This document shows positions 17,001 to 26,000 of a stretch of DNA of 64,000 bases, one piece after another; positions within the stretch are counted from its first letter, which is position 1; every line of letters starts with the position of its first letter. Where the stretch lies: the NCBI RefSeq assembly GCF_000421825.1, contig NZ_ATXT01000015.1, forward strand, positions 369,686-433,685, given 5' to 3'. The translations under genes and the position numbers were made by a program. Below the pieces are notes generated by a model that was not told the origin of the DNA, did not search any database, and saw only the letters and a list, made by a program, of their open reading frames with translations. This stretch comes from Humibacter albus DSM 18994 (GTDB lineage: Bacteria > Actinomycetota > Actinomycetes > Actinomycetales > Microbacteriaceae).

Positions 17001-18314
17001 TGCCGTGGTGGGCGCCGTCCCGTAGCTCGCGGCGCCGCGCTCCAACAGCGCGGCGATCGGACGCGTCTGCACGAGACGCATCACGCCGGTCATGATGCGA
17101 ATGCCCCACGCCGTGCGCGGCGCGTAGCTGCGTACGCGCCCCGGGAACATGCGGCGCGCTGCGTCGGCGCGGGGACGCATCCGCCGCTCGAATTCGTTCA
17201 GCGCCGTCTCGAGAGACACCGCGTCGAGAGCCGACGTTTGCAGAGCCGACGTCTCCGGAGCCGACGTCCCGAGAGACACCGCGTCGAGAGGCACCTCGTG
17301 GATGCCGCGGTCGCCTTCGTTCGCGGCCCGCCCCTTCGGTCTCGCGCTCGACTCACCGCCGGCAAGACTCTCCGCGAGCGCCTGAGCGCCCTGCAGCGCG
17401 AGCGCCGTGCCGAGGCCACTCAGCGGACTCGCGCACCACGCACTGTCGCCGAGCAGCACGACCCGGCCGTCGTGCCAGGTCGGCATCACGATCTGGTCGT
17501 ACGTGTCGAGCGCGAAGTCGTCGGCTTCGCGGGCAGCGCGGAGGAACTCGCCCGCACGCCAGCCTGCACCCGCGAACTCGCGCTCGAGCAGCCCGAACCG
17601 TGCCTCCCGGTCCCCGCGGGCCGGCAGCTCGTAGGTGGGGAACGTGAGGCCGACCTCCTGCTCACCGTCGTGGCCGGGGCGAGCGGCGAGCAGGCGGGAG
17701 CCGGGAAGATTGCAGATGACGGACCATCCGTCGAGGTCGGGAGTGCCGGCATCCGCGCGCAGCGTGAACCAGGCGTGCGCCAGGCCGAGCGGGCGTCGGT
17801 AGTTCTCTTCGGGGCCGAAGACCAGCGAACGCACCCGCGAGTGCGCTCCGTCCGCGCCGACGACGAGATCGAAACGCTCGGGCTCGTGGTGGCGGAATGT
17901 GACGAACACGCCATCGGAGTCTTGGCGGATCGCCGTCACGGTATCGCCCCAGCGGTGCACGGTGCGGGGCCCGGTCGCCGCGTGGATGACGCGCGCGAGG
18001 TCGGTGCGCAGCAGCTCCTCGGTGGAGACGAAGCCGTTGCCGCCGAACGCGGTGACAGGCATCTCGGCGCGGGATCGTCCATCCTCGCGGATCCACTTCA
18101 GTCCACGCTGATCGACGAGGTGCGTCAGGCACGCTTCCAAGAGGCCCATGCCCTCCAGCACCTCACGGCTGTCGCCGCGCAGGTCGACCGTCTGGCCTCC
18201 GGAACGCAATCCTGACGCGAGCTCCACGACGGTGACCTGCCACCCCGCACGGTCGAGCATGACGGCGAGCGCATCACCGGCGATCCCGGCTCCCACGATC
18301 AGAACTGATGACAT
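16977..18314 (-). CDS. FAD-dependent monooxygenase (PHBH/TetX-like)
   Basis: A 445-residue group A flavoprotein hydroxylase. It shows the dinucleotide motif VGAGIAG (7-13), the NAD(P)H/FAD 'DG' motif VVGADGAHSRVRSLVF, and the second FAD motif VVLLGDSAWCASPLSGLGTALALQ. ATG 18314 is preceded by GGGAG at good spacing; upstream in-frame sequence lies across the promoter. After the GD motif there is a polar insertion of about 30 residues (VPLDAVSLGTSAPETSALQT and on) encoded by a 15-bp repeat, not expected in the family. A divergent TetR gene and shared operators suggest induction by the substrate, an unknown aromatic or polyketide-like compound. Confidence 0.88.
   Translation of the reverse strand: MSSVLIVGAGIAGDALAVMLDRAGWQVTVVELASGLRSGGQTVDLRGDSREVLEGMGLLEACLTHLVDQRGLKWIREDGRSRAEMPVTAFGGNGFVSTEELLRTDLARVIHAATGPRTVHRWGDTVTAIRQDSDGVFVTFRHHEPERFDLVVGADGAHSRVRSLVFGPEENYRRPLGLAHAWFTLRADAGTPDLDGWSVICNLPGSRLLAARPGHDGEQEVGLTFPTYELPARGDREARFGLLEREFAGAGWRAGEFLRAAREADDFALDTYDQIVMPTWHDGRVVLLGDSAWCASPLSGLGTALALQGAQALAESLAGGESSARPKGRAANEGDRGIHEVPLDAVSLGTSAPETSALQTSALDAVSLETALNEFERRMRPRADAARRMFPGRVRSYAPRTAWGIRIMTGVMRLVQTRPIAALLERGAASYGTAPTTAEREPLGS
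17206..17295. repeat. In-frame 15-bp tandem repeat inside the monooxygenase
   Basis: Six 15-bp units (17206, 17221, 17236, 17251, 17266, 17281) of the type GTCTCGAGAGACACC / GCGTCGAGAGCCGAC. On the coding (minus) strand they give degenerate pentapeptides such as VPLDA, VSLGT, SAPET, SALQT, SALDA, VSLET, so the array expands a loop without a frameshift. Confidence 0.85.
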
Positions 18315-18366
18315 CGCTTCTCCCTTCGTCTCGGCACGAGGCTCCACACTTCGGCTCGGTCTCACC

Positions 18367-18436
18367 AACGCGAATATCTTCGCGTTAGAAGAATAGAACG
18401 GATGCCTCACTGACGCAATTCGTCTCGCGTTAAGCT
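18367..18436. promoter_or_regulatory. Divergent promoter with two TetR-type operators
   Basis: Operator 1, AACGCGAATATCTTCGCGTT (18367-18386), is a perfect 8+4+8 inverted repeat. A second 20-bp copy, GACGCAATTCGTCTCGCGTT (18412-18431), is degenerate in its left half. For the monooxygenase, TTGCGT (18418 to 18413)-17 bp-TATTCT (18395 to 18390) on the minus strand forms the promoter: operator 1 covers the start point and operator 2 the -35. Operator 2 also abuts a TAAGCT -10 candidate (18431-18436) for the regulator. Confidence 0.7.
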
Positions 18437-18442
18437 GGGAAC

Positions 18443-19057
18443 ATGGAGACACCGAGCATCGAGCGCGGGCTGCAGTCCGTCGGAACGTCGCGGCCGGGTG
18501 GTCGTACCGCACGCACTCGCGCCGCCGTGCATGCCGCCGTGCGCGAACTGCTCGCCGAGAGCGGCGGGGCGACCCCGAGCATCCCGGAGGTCGCGGCCCG
18601 TTCCGGTGTTCACGCCGCGACGATCTACCGGCGGTGGCGCACGCCGGAGGGTCTCCTGCTCGACGTCGTCGTCGACGACGTCAATGATTCGTCACCCGTG
18701 CCGGTCACGGGCGACCTGCGCGTCGATCTCACCGCGTACGCGACGAATCTCATCACTGCCGTTCGCCGCCCGGGCGGACTGGGCTTCTTCCGCGCGATCA
18801 TCGCGGCCGCGCGGGCGCCCGGCGGCAGCGCCGTCGAGATCGAGACCGTCGTGCGGCCTCGCCTCGCCGCGTTCCAGGCGATGCTCGACGCGAGCGGCAC
18901 GAAGGAACTGACCCCCTACGATCTGATCGACCTCGTCATCGCGCCGGTGTACGTGAGCGCGACTTTCGGCGTGCCGAGCGCGGACGCTTCGGCCGAGGCG
19001 GGCATCCTCGTCGACAACACGCTCGCCGTGCTGCAGCATCGGCGGGCACGCGGCTGA
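18443..19057 (+). CDS. TetR-family transcriptional regulator
   Basis: A 204-residue TetR/AcrR repressor. The N-terminal helix-turn-helix is visible (about residues 33-62, SIPEVAARSGVHAATIYRRW), followed by an all-helical ligand domain of the C-terminal type common in actinobacteria. It is divergent from the FAD monooxygenase and separated from it by two palindromic operators, so it probably represses both genes until the monooxygenase substrate binds. ATG 18443 starts 6 nt after a TAAGCT -10 candidate and has no clear ribosome-binding site, so translation may be leaderless. Confidence 0.87.
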   Translation: METPSIERGLQSVGTSRPGGRTARTRAAVHAAVRELLAESGGATPSIPEVAARSGVHAATIYRRWRTPEGLLLDVVVDDVNDSSPVPVTGDLRVDLTAYATNLITAVRRPGGLGFFRAIIAAARAPGGSAVEIETVVRPRLAAFQAMLDASGTKELTPYDLIDLVIAPVYVSATFGVPSADASAEAGILVDNTLAVLQHRRARG

Positions 19058-19156
19058 ACGCGCTCCACCGCGCGTAGCAGCCGGCACGCCTCGAGCGCAC
19101 GCAAGCACGCAAGCACGCACGCGCGCACGCGCGCACGCGAACCTGCGGCGCCTCCC

Positions 19157-21478
19157 TCAGTCCCGCGCGAACGCCGCCGCTGCCTCCTGCTCGAGGTCGA
19201 GGTACTGCTCCTCGCTCACATCGATACCGACGCCGAGGATGCGCCCGCCCCGGAACGGGAAGCCGGCGGGGTAGGCCCTGCTCACCGGATCGGAACTGTC
19301 GTAACCGACGCACAGCCCGTCACCGGAGAGCGTGAACTTGCCGACCTGGGCGCGCATCGGTCCCTCGTCGACGACGGTGTCGCCGACGTAGAGCCTGGCG
19401 GTGCCGAGAGACTCGCGGTGCTCCCCCGCCTTCTCACGGACGAACTCCACACCGAGCGTGAGCTGCCCGGGCTCGAGCTCGGGCGAGACGAACATCTGCT
19501 CCGGCTTGATGCCGAGGAAGTTGTACACGTAGTGCAGCTTGTGGTCTTTGATGAACAGAGCGTGACCGCCGAATCGGGAGCCGTGTGCGAAGATCACGCC
19601 CTCCGACTCCGGCGTCACCTCGACATCGGCGAGGATCTTGTACGAGCGGCCGCGCACGTTCACCGCGACGCCCTCGGGCACGGGGGCCGTATCCGGGAAG
19701 TAGATGTAGCGGGTCCGCCGTGGCTCGAATTGCGGCCGATCGTTGGTGAGGTACTCCAGCGCGGTTCGATCGTCGAGCGGCAGGACGAAGTTCGCCTTCG
19801 CCTCCTCGAACCAGGCATCCACCAGTTCCTTCACCTTCTCCGGGTATCGTTCGGCCAGGTCGTGGGCTTCTGAACGGTCCTCGTCGACGTGGTAGAGCTC
19901 CCAGCGGTCCTCGTCGAAGTGGCCCTTTCCGGTGAGCGGAGCGTGCACGGCCGCCACCTTCCAGCCGTCTTGCCACAGCGCACGAGTGCCGAGCATCGTG
20001 TAGTACTGCCGGTGCTTCGTGGTCGGCGCTTCCCCGTCGTCGAAGCTGTACCGCATCGAGACGCCGTTCAGCGGGTACTGCTTCACGCCCCGGTAGGTCT
20101 CAGGCATCTCGACGCCGGCCACGTCGAGAATGGTGGGCACGATGTCGGTCGCGTGGTGATACTGGCTGCGGAGTTCTCCGCGTGCCTTGATGCCGTCCGG
20201 CCAGTGGATGATCATCGGGTCGCAGGTGCCGCCGGCGTACTCGGAGTAGCGCTTGAACATCTGGAACGGCGTCGAGAACGCGACCGCCCAGCCCGTGGGG
20301 TGGTGATTGTAGGTCTCGGGGCTGCCCAGTTGATCGAGGTACTGCATGTTCTCTTCGAGATCGTCGGGGTAGCCGTTGAAGAACTTGTTCTCATTGACCG
20401 AGCCGTTCGGCGTGCCCTCACCGGATGCCCCGTTGTCTGCGCAGTAGAAGATGACCGTGTTCTCGAGCTGACCAGTCTGCTCCAGGTAGTCGACGACGCG
20501 GCCGACCTGGGCATCCGTGTACTCACTGAAGCCGGCGAACACCTCGGCCATACGGCTGAACAGACGCTTCTCGTCGTCGTTCAGTTCGTCCCACGGCCGC
20601 ACGTGATCGGCGGCGTTCGCGACCTCGTCCGGCAGCGGGTTGATGGGTGTCAGGTCGGTGTCCTCGGGCAGGATGCCGCGCGCGGCCATCCGCTCCAGCA
20701 CCCAGTCGCGGTAGGCCTCGTACCCGTCGTCGAACTTGCCCTTGTACTTGTCGATGTACTCCTGAGGAGCGTGGTGCGGGGCGTGGTTGGCGCCCGGGCA
20801 GTACCACATGTACCAGGGCTTCGACGCGTTCGACGAGTTCTGATCGCGCAGCATGCGGATCGCCTGGTCGGCGAGGTCTTTCGACAGGTGATAACCCTCT
20901 TCGGGAAGCGCCGGCTGATCGATGAACTTGTTGTCCTCGACCAGATCGGGGTACCACTGGTTGGTCTCGCCGCCGAGGAAGCCGTAGAAGCGGTCGAATC
21001 CCTTCTGCAGCGGCCACTCGGAGCGGCTGCCGCCGCCTGCGACATCCCCCTCCGGCACGTTGTGGTTCTTGCCCACCCAGAAGGTGGAGTATCCGTTGTC
21101 CTGCAGCACCTGGGCGACGGTGGCGCATTCGGCGGGCAGACGCCCGGCGGCGCCGGGGAACCCCGAGGTCGCTTCCGCGATCGATGCGAACCGATTGACG
21201 TGGTGATTGCGGCCGGTCAGGAAGATCGACCGGGTCGGCGAGCACAGCGACGTGGTATGCCACTGCGTGTAGGTGAGGCCGTTCCTCGCCAGTCGGTCGA
21301 GCGTCGGCATGCTGATGCGACCTCCGTACGGAGACCATGCGGCGAGCCCGGTGTCGTCGTACAGGATCACCAGGATGTTCGGCGCGCCCTCCGGCGCCCG
21401 CTTCAGCTCGTAGGGCGTCCAGTCGGGGATCGAGTCCCGCACGTCCAGATTGACGACACCCTTGAATTCCTCGGCCAC
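19157..21478 (-). CDS. Arylsulfatase (type I, formylglycine-dependent)
   Basis: A 773-residue sulfatase hydrolysing sulfate esters. The metal-binding start NILVILYDDTG and the sulfatase signature L-C79-S-P-T-R are visible; C79 would be converted to formylglycine. GKNHNVPEGD and HAPHHAPQEYIDKY supply further metal and substrate residues. The C-terminal 200 residues form the extra domain of large arylsulfatases. No signal peptide or membrane anchor is seen, so it appears cytoplasmic. I chose GTG 21478 (MAEEFKGVVNLDVRDS) because a G-rich GGGGGAG lies 5 nt upstream; GTG 21496 is an alternative. No formylglycine-generating enzyme is nearby. Confidence 0.9.
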   Translation of the reverse strand: MAEEFKGVVNLDVRDSIPDWTPYELKRAPEGAPNILVILYDDTGLAAWSPYGGRISMPTLDRLARNGLTYTQWHTTSLCSPTRSIFLTGRNHHVNRFASIAEATSGFPGAAGRLPAECATVAQVLQDNGYSTFWVGKNHNVPEGDVAGGGSRSEWPLQKGFDRFYGFLGGETNQWYPDLVEDNKFIDQPALPEEGYHLSKDLADQAIRMLRDQNSSNASKPWYMWYCPGANHAPHHAPQEYIDKYKGKFDDGYEAYRDWVLERMAARGILPEDTDLTPINPLPDEVANAADHVRPWDELNDDEKRLFSRMAEVFAGFSEYTDAQVGRVVDYLEQTGQLENTVIFYCADNGASGEGTPNGSVNENKFFNGYPDDLEENMQYLDQLGSPETYNHHPTGWAVAFSTPFQMFKRYSEYAGGTCDPMIIHWPDGIKARGELRSQYHHATDIVPTILDVAGVEMPETYRGVKQYPLNGVSMRYSFDDGEAPTTKHRQYYTMLGTRALWQDGWKVAAVHAPLTGKGHFDEDRWELYHVDEDRSEAHDLAERYPEKVKELVDAWFEEAKANFVLPLDDRTALEYLTNDRPQFEPRRTRYIYFPDTAPVPEGVAVNVRGRSYKILADVEVTPESEGVIFAHGSRFGGHALFIKDHKLHYVYNFLGIKPEQMFVSPELEPGQLTLGVEFVREKAGEHRESLGTARLYVGDTVVDEGPMRAQVGKFTLSGDGLCVGYDSSDPVSRAYPAGFPFRGGRILGVGIDVSEEQYLDLEQEAAAAFARD

Positions 21479-21642
21479 GATGCTCCCCCCGACCACGGCG
21501 CGACAAGCTCGAGTCGTTGCGTGACCCGACGGCTACATGGTGCGATGCCCTCAGCGTAGGAGCTTGCCGGCGGCGTGCCGTCACCCGCACAGGATGAGGC
21601 TGGCGAGCGTGCCGAGAGGGGTCGACGTAGGCCGCGGAGCGC

Positions 21643-21671
21643 TTGACGCTGGAGAGGCCCAGACATAGTTT
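21643..21671 (+). promoter_or_regulatory. Promoter of the alpha/beta hydrolase gene
   Basis: TTGACG (21643-21648), 17-bp spacer, TAGTTT (21666-21671). Transcription would start near 21678, leaving a leader of about 17 nt with the GAAGGGA ribosome-binding site before ATG 21695. Confidence 0.6.
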
Positions 21672-21694
21672 CGCGTCATCGGAAGGGACAGAGC

Positions 21695-22576
21695 ATGACC
21701 GGCAACATCACGGCGATGACCTCAGCGGACGGCACGAGAATCGCCTACGAACTGCACGGCGACGGTCCGGGAGTGGTCATCGTGGACGGCGCGATGTGCT
21801 TTCGTGCGTCGGGGCCGGCACATCCTCTGTGCGCCCAGCTCGACGACGACTTCACCGTGCTGCTCTACGATCGGCGCGGCCGCGGTGAGAGCACCGATTC
21901 CACGGGAAACACCGCGGGCGCGACAGAGGTCGAGCGCGGCAGCGCCGATACCGACGCCGAACCGCGCAGCGCCAGAAGTGTCGAGCGCGAGCTCGACGAC
22001 CTGGATCAACTGGTCGAGACGCTCGTCGACGCGACCGGATCGGGGTGTTCGGCCCCCGCACTGATCGGGATCTCGTCCGGCGCCGCGCTCGCACTGCACG
22101 CCGCGGCACGGATCGGCGATCGGGTGAGCGCCGTGGTCGTCTACGAGCCGCCCTACATGCCCGAGCCGCTCGCCGCAGGAGCGCGCGCCTACACTCAGTC
22201 GCTCGGAGACGCTCTGGCGGCGGGCGACCGTGACCAGGCGGTGAGCCTGTTCCTCTCCCGGGCGGGGATGCCTGCAGAAGCGCTGGAAGGCATCCGTCGG
22301 TCTCCGGCGTGGCCCGGCATGACCGCGCTCGCTCCGACGCTGGCATATGACGACGACGCCATGGGCGACAGCCGTGTTCCCGCGGACCTCGTCGCGTCGA
22401 TCGGCGCTCCGGTTCTGGCGCTCGCGGGTGGCGCGAGCCCCGACGTGATGCAGTTCGGTGCGCGCGAGGTGGCGGATGCGGCGCGCAACGGCGAGTTCGA
22501 CCTGCTCGACGGGCAGGGCCACGACGCCGACCCGGGGGTGCTGGCCGCGCGCATCCGGGAGTTCCTGCGCCGCTGA
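21695..22576 (+). CDS. Alpha/beta hydrolase
   Basis: A 293-residue alpha/beta-hydrolase fold protein. The nucleophile elbow is G125-I-S127-S-G129 and a late histidine is present in GQGHDADPGV. The oxyanion-loop region HGDGPGVVIVDGAM follows the first strands. Residues about 65-95 are a polar Ser/Thr/Glu-rich insertion unlikely to be structured. It is divergent from the arylsulfatase and has its own promoter. Substrate unknown; esterase or lactonase activity is typical of the family. Confidence 0.85.
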   Translation: MTGNITAMTSADGTRIAYELHGDGPGVVIVDGAMCFRASGPAHPLCAQLDDDFTVLLYDRRGRGESTDSTGNTAGATEVERGSADTDAEPRSARSVERELDDLDQLVETLVDATGSGCSAPALIGISSGAALALHAAARIGDRVSAVVVYEPPYMPEPLAAGARAYTQSLGDALAAGDRDQAVSLFLSRAGMPAEALEGIRRSPAWPGMTALAPTLAYDDDAMGDSRVPADLVASIGAPVLALAGGASPDVMQFGAREVADAARNGEFDLLDGQGHDADPGVLAARIREFLRR

Positions 22577-22797
22577 GAAGCCCGCGCGGTGCCAAGCCAG
22601 GCGCCGGGCCCGCCCGCCCAGAGCCCGCCTGCCTAGAGCCCGCCGGTCCAGTGCCCGGCCCGCCCAGAGCCGCGTCCAGTGCCGAGCCTGGCCCTGCCCG
22701 GAGCCCTGCCCGGAGCCGCGTCCGACGCCGATCCGCCTCGGGGCCTTCGCGGCGCTGCGCCCGCTGCGGGAGCATGGCCGGCTCTAGCATCGCTCGC

Positions 22798-24015
22798 ATG
22801 GGCCACGCCATCCTGCCGATAGTCCTCATTCCGACCCTCGCCGTGGTCGCGCCCATCCTGGCGACGCTGGTCGGGCGGTTCGTCGCCATCCCGCTGGTCG
22901 TCTTCGAGATCGTGCTCGGCATCGTCGCCGGCCCCAGCGTGCTCGGCTGGATCCCGGCATCGGATGCCCTCACCACCGTCTCGAACTTCGGCCTCGCGTT
23001 CCTCTTCTTCATGGCGGGCAACGAGATCGACTTCGCCGAGGTGAAGGGCCGGCCGCTCACCCGTGCTGCGATCGGCTGGGGCATCTCCCTGGTCTGCGCC
23101 GTCGTCATCGGAATACTCCTCGGCTCGACCGTCATCGCCGGCGTCTACATCGGCATCGCCCTCTGCTCGACCACGCTGGGCACCCTCCTGCCGCTGCTGC
23201 GGGATGCAGGAGAGCTGAAGACACCGTTCGGTCTCGCCATCATGGCGATCGGCACCGTCGGCGAGTTCGGGCCGCTCATCGCGATCTCTCTCTTCCTCTC
23301 CGGGCGGAGCCCGTTCACGGCGACGCTGCTCCTGATCGGATTCGCGCTCGTCGCCGGCCTGGGCGTGTGGCTGGCGTCGAGAGGTGCGCACGAGCGGTTC
23401 CATCGGCTCGTCGAGGCGACGCTGCACACCAGCGGGCAGTTCGTTGTGCGCTTCGTCGTCGCGATCATCGCCGCGCTCGTGGCACTGAGCATCCTGCTCG
23501 GGCTGGACATGCTGCTCGGGGCGTTCACCGCGGGCATCCTGTGCCGTGTCATGCTCTCCGGTGCGCGTCATGACGTCGCCGAACAGATCGAAGGCAAGCT
23601 CGAAGCGGTGGCGTTCGGCGTCATCGTGCCCGTGTTCTTCGTCGCCACGGGCGTCGGCTTCGACCTGCGCGGGCTGCTCTCGGATCCGCGTGCGCTGATC
23701 CTCCTGCCGATCTTCCTGGTGCTGCTGCTCCTGGTTCGCGGGCTTCCCGGCCTGTTCGCGGCGCCGCTCGGGGCGACCGGGCGAGACCGCAGCGCCCTGG
23801 TGCTGCTCACCGCGACCGGACTGCCGATCATCGTCGCGGTGACGAACATCGGCCTGGAACGACACGAGCTCAGCCAGGGCACGGCGACGGCGCTCATCGG
23901 AGCCGGCATGCTCTCGGTGCTCGTGTTCCCGCTGATCGCGATGGCGCTGCGTCGTCGCTCTTCCGACGGCGGCCTGCGGGCGCCCGACCTGGAGCACGTG
24001 CCCACGGAGGGGTGA
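22798..24015 (+). CDS. Cation:proton antiporter (CPA2 / Na+/H+ exchanger family)
   Basis: A 405-residue integral membrane protein with about 12 hydrophobic segments. It opens with LVGRFVAIPLVVFEIVLGIV, the usual first-helix region of KefB/NapA-type antiporters. FFMAGNEIDF and LLGAFTAGILCRVML match positions in that family. There is no C-terminal TrkA/RCK domain, so it is the short form. The start is uncertain: ATG 22798 begins close to the first helix, whereas ATG 22774 adds eight residues and has GGGAG almost touching it. The preceding 220 bp is low-complexity GCCCGCCCAGAGCC-like sequence without a clear promoter. Confidence 0.83.
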   Translation: MGHAILPIVLIPTLAVVAPILATLVGRFVAIPLVVFEIVLGIVAGPSVLGWIPASDALTTVSNFGLAFLFFMAGNEIDFAEVKGRPLTRAAIGWGISLVCAVVIGILLGSTVIAGVYIGIALCSTTLGTLLPLLRDAGELKTPFGLAIMAIGTVGEFGPLIAISLFLSGRSPFTATLLLIGFALVAGLGVWLASRGAHERFHRLVEATLHTSGQFVVRFVVAIIAALVALSILLGLDMLLGAFTAGILCRVMLSGARHDVAEQIEGKLEAVAFGVIVPVFFVATGVGFDLRGLLSDPRALILLPIFLVLLLLVRGLPGLFAAPLGATGRDRSALVLLTATGLPIIVAVTNIGLERHELSQGTATALIGAGMLSVLVFPLIAMALRRRSSDGGLRAPDLEHVPTEG

Positions 24016-24064
24016 GCGGTCGCCCCCTCCGGTGGCAAGTGCGGGGGACCCGCGCGGGCAACGC

Positions 24065-24124
24065 GGTGAGTGCACGGAAATGCCACTACGGCTTCGGGTA
24101 GACAGTTGTTTGGGTGCACTCGCC
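24065..24124. terminator. Weak inverted repeat between convergent genes
   Basis: GAGTGCAC (24068-24075) and GTGCACTC (24114-24121) can pair, extended to 11 bp with one wobble, around a 38-nt loop. The repeat lies between the convergent antiporter and serine hydrolase genes. The long loop and lack of a T-run make a terminator only possible. Confidence 0.25.
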
Positions 24125-24177
24125 TCACGTGAGGGTGCCGGCGCCATCGCCGAGCGCAGTCGCGGAGCCGGCGACGC

Positions 24178-25935
24178 TCAGCGCACCACCTGGAACCGCT
24201 CCCCCGGCCTCACCGCCCGCAGCTGGAACGCGCCCTCGAAGCCGAGAGCCTGCGTGATCCAGCGCGGCGTCACGGTGCGCGCCGCCGTGTCGAACAGCAG
24301 CGTCAGCCGGTGAGGCGTGTCGATGAAGGCGACTTCGACGTGCAGCACACCGTCATCCCGGATGCCCGCCCGCACCCCGGTCGGTACGCCGAGCGTTCCC
24401 GAGTCCTCACCTTCGGTCACCGCCCATGCGCCGTCGCCGACATGCCCGGTCACGGTGCCGGTCGGCGGCGTGCCACCGACGGCCGCGACCCACGCGTCCG
24501 CGCTCTCGGCGGACCGTTCGGCGTTCACCTCGGCGAGGGTGAGCGTCCACCCGTCGCCGTCGCGGCTCAGAGTCACGCTCTCCAGCAGGCGGTACTCCGT
24601 CTGCGATCGGGCGTCGTCGGCGCGCGGGTACGCGCCGGCCGCCGAGTCGGCGAGCGCCGACAGCGGGCCGAGGTCGGTCGGGAACGTGAGCACGCGTCGC
24701 TCGACTGCGAGCTCGGCGCCCATGGGGCCCGTTCCGCTCGCGGCGTCCGCACCCGCGGCATTCGCTTCACCTGAGACATCCGCACCCGCGGCGTCTGCTG
24801 AGCCCGAGGCATCCGCTCCGCCCCCAGCATCTGCGCCATCCGCCGCGGCCGCCGAAGCGGACTCCGCCGTGGTTCCCGCTGCCGCCCGAGCGGGCCCGAA
24901 CGCCGGCAGCAGGTGCGTCCACACGTGGTCGAGCGTGCCCTGCAGGTCGTCGGTCTGCGACGTGATCGCGACGACCGCGTCGTGCTCGGGCAGCACCAGA
25001 CAGAACTGGCCGAACGCGCCGTCTCCGCGGAAGCCGTGACGTGACATCCAGAACTGGAATCCGTAGCCCTGCGCCCAGTCCGGGTTGGGCGGCACCAGGT
25101 CGTCGGGCCGCACCGTCGCGATGTGCTCGCGCGTCGCCTCGCGCACCCACTCCTCAGCGAGCAGCCGCCGCCCGTTCCACACGCCGCCATCGAGGTAGAG
25201 CTGGCCGAGCTTGGCGACCGCCTCGGGGGTGGCGAAGAGGCCCGAGAAGCCGAGTTCGACATCCACGGGCTCTTGCTGCCAGCCGACCGGCGCGATGCCG
25301 AGCGGCTCGAACAGCCGCGGCCGCAGGTACTCGCTGAGCCGCTGACCGGAACCGCGCTGGATGATGGAGGCCAGCGTGTACGTCGCCAACTGGTTGTACG
25401 TGAACAGGCTGCCTGGCTCGCGCTCCGGCGGCGAGGCGAGGAACGCCTTGATCGGATGCTGCGGGTCGGCCTGGAACGAGACGATCATGTCGTTCACGTG
25501 ACCGGTCGCCATCGACGCGAGGTGGCGCACCAGGATGCCGCGGCTCTTGTCGGCCACGCTGTCCGCGTACTCGGGGAAGTAGTCGGCTGCAGGAGTGTCG
25601 AGGTCGAGCAGGCCCTCCGCCGCCGCGAAAGCGGCCGCGGTGCTCGTGAAGCTCTTGCTCAGCGAGTACACGAGCTGCGGCCGCTGCGTCGCGTACGGCT
25701 CCCACTGCACCGACGCCACCACGGCCCCATGGCGCACCACGATGAGCGCGTGCGGATCCTGCGCGGGATCCGCTTCCAGCGCGCCGATCAAGGAGTGGAT
25801 GCCCGCGGCATCCACTCCTTCGCCTTCCGGCGTGCTGCGGCGCCAGCGACGCGTGGCGCGGGCTCGGCCGGCCGCCTCGGCGCCCACCGGCTCACCGTCG
25901 CCCATCGAACCCAGAGGCGTCTCTTCCGTACTCAC
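24178..25935 (-). CDS. Serine hydrolase of the beta-lactamase/S12 family
   Basis: A 585-residue protein with the penicillin-binding fold. S91-x-x-K94 in LVYSLSKSFTST is the acylation motif, and FTYNQLATYTLAS holds the catalytic tyrosine region. There is no signal peptide, so it is probably a cytoplasmic esterase/amidase rather than a secreted lactamase. Between the catalytic domain and a C-terminal beta-rich domain lies an Ala/Gly/Asp-rich linker of about 50 residues (plus-strand 24726-24880) encoded by degenerate repeats. I chose GTG 25935, with GGAAGGA upstream, over an in-frame start at 26073 that would cross the GntR operator. It is divergent from a GntR regulator. Confidence 0.82.
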   Translation of the reverse strand: MSTEETPLGSMGDGEPVGAEAAGRARATRRWRRSTPEGEGVDAAGIHSLIGALEADPAQDPHALIVVRHGAVVASVQWEPYATQRPQLVYSLSKSFTSTAAAFAAAEGLLDLDTPAADYFPEYADSVADKSRGILVRHLASMATGHVNDMIVSFQADPQHPIKAFLASPPEREPGSLFTYNQLATYTLASIIQRGSGQRLSEYLRPRLFEPLGIAPVGWQQEPVDVELGFSGLFATPEAVAKLGQLYLDGGVWNGRRLLAEEWVREATREHIATVRPDDLVPPNPDWAQGYGFQFWMSRHGFRGDGAFGQFCLVLPEHDAVVAITSQTDDLQGTLDHVWTHLLPAFGPARAAAGTTAESASAAAADGADAGGGADASGSADAAGADVSGEANAAGADAASGTGPMGAELAVERRVLTFPTDLGPLSALADSAAGAYPRADDARSQTEYRLLESVTLSRDGDGWTLTLAEVNAERSAESADAWVAAVGGTPPTGTVTGHVGDGAWAVTEGEDSGTLGVPTGVRAGIRDDGVLHVEVAFIDTPHRLTLLFDTAARTVTPRWITQALGFEGAFQLRAVRPGERFQVVR

Positions 25936-25948
25936 CGGCGTCCTTCCG

Positions 25949-26000
25949 TTGACCGCACCTATGATTGACGTAAACTTATGACAAAGTTCGCGCTTTGTCA
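25949..26000. promoter_or_regulatory. GntR-type operator in the serine hydrolase/GntR divergent promoter
   Basis: TGACAAAG (25979-25986) and CTTTGTCA (25993-26000) are perfect 8-bp arms around TTCGCG. For the regulator, TTGACC (25949-25954)-16 bp-TAAACT (25971-25976) places the start near 25983, inside the operator. On the minus strand the same operator contains a TTGTCA that could serve as the -35 of the serine hydrolase. A single site could therefore control both genes. Confidence 0.7.
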
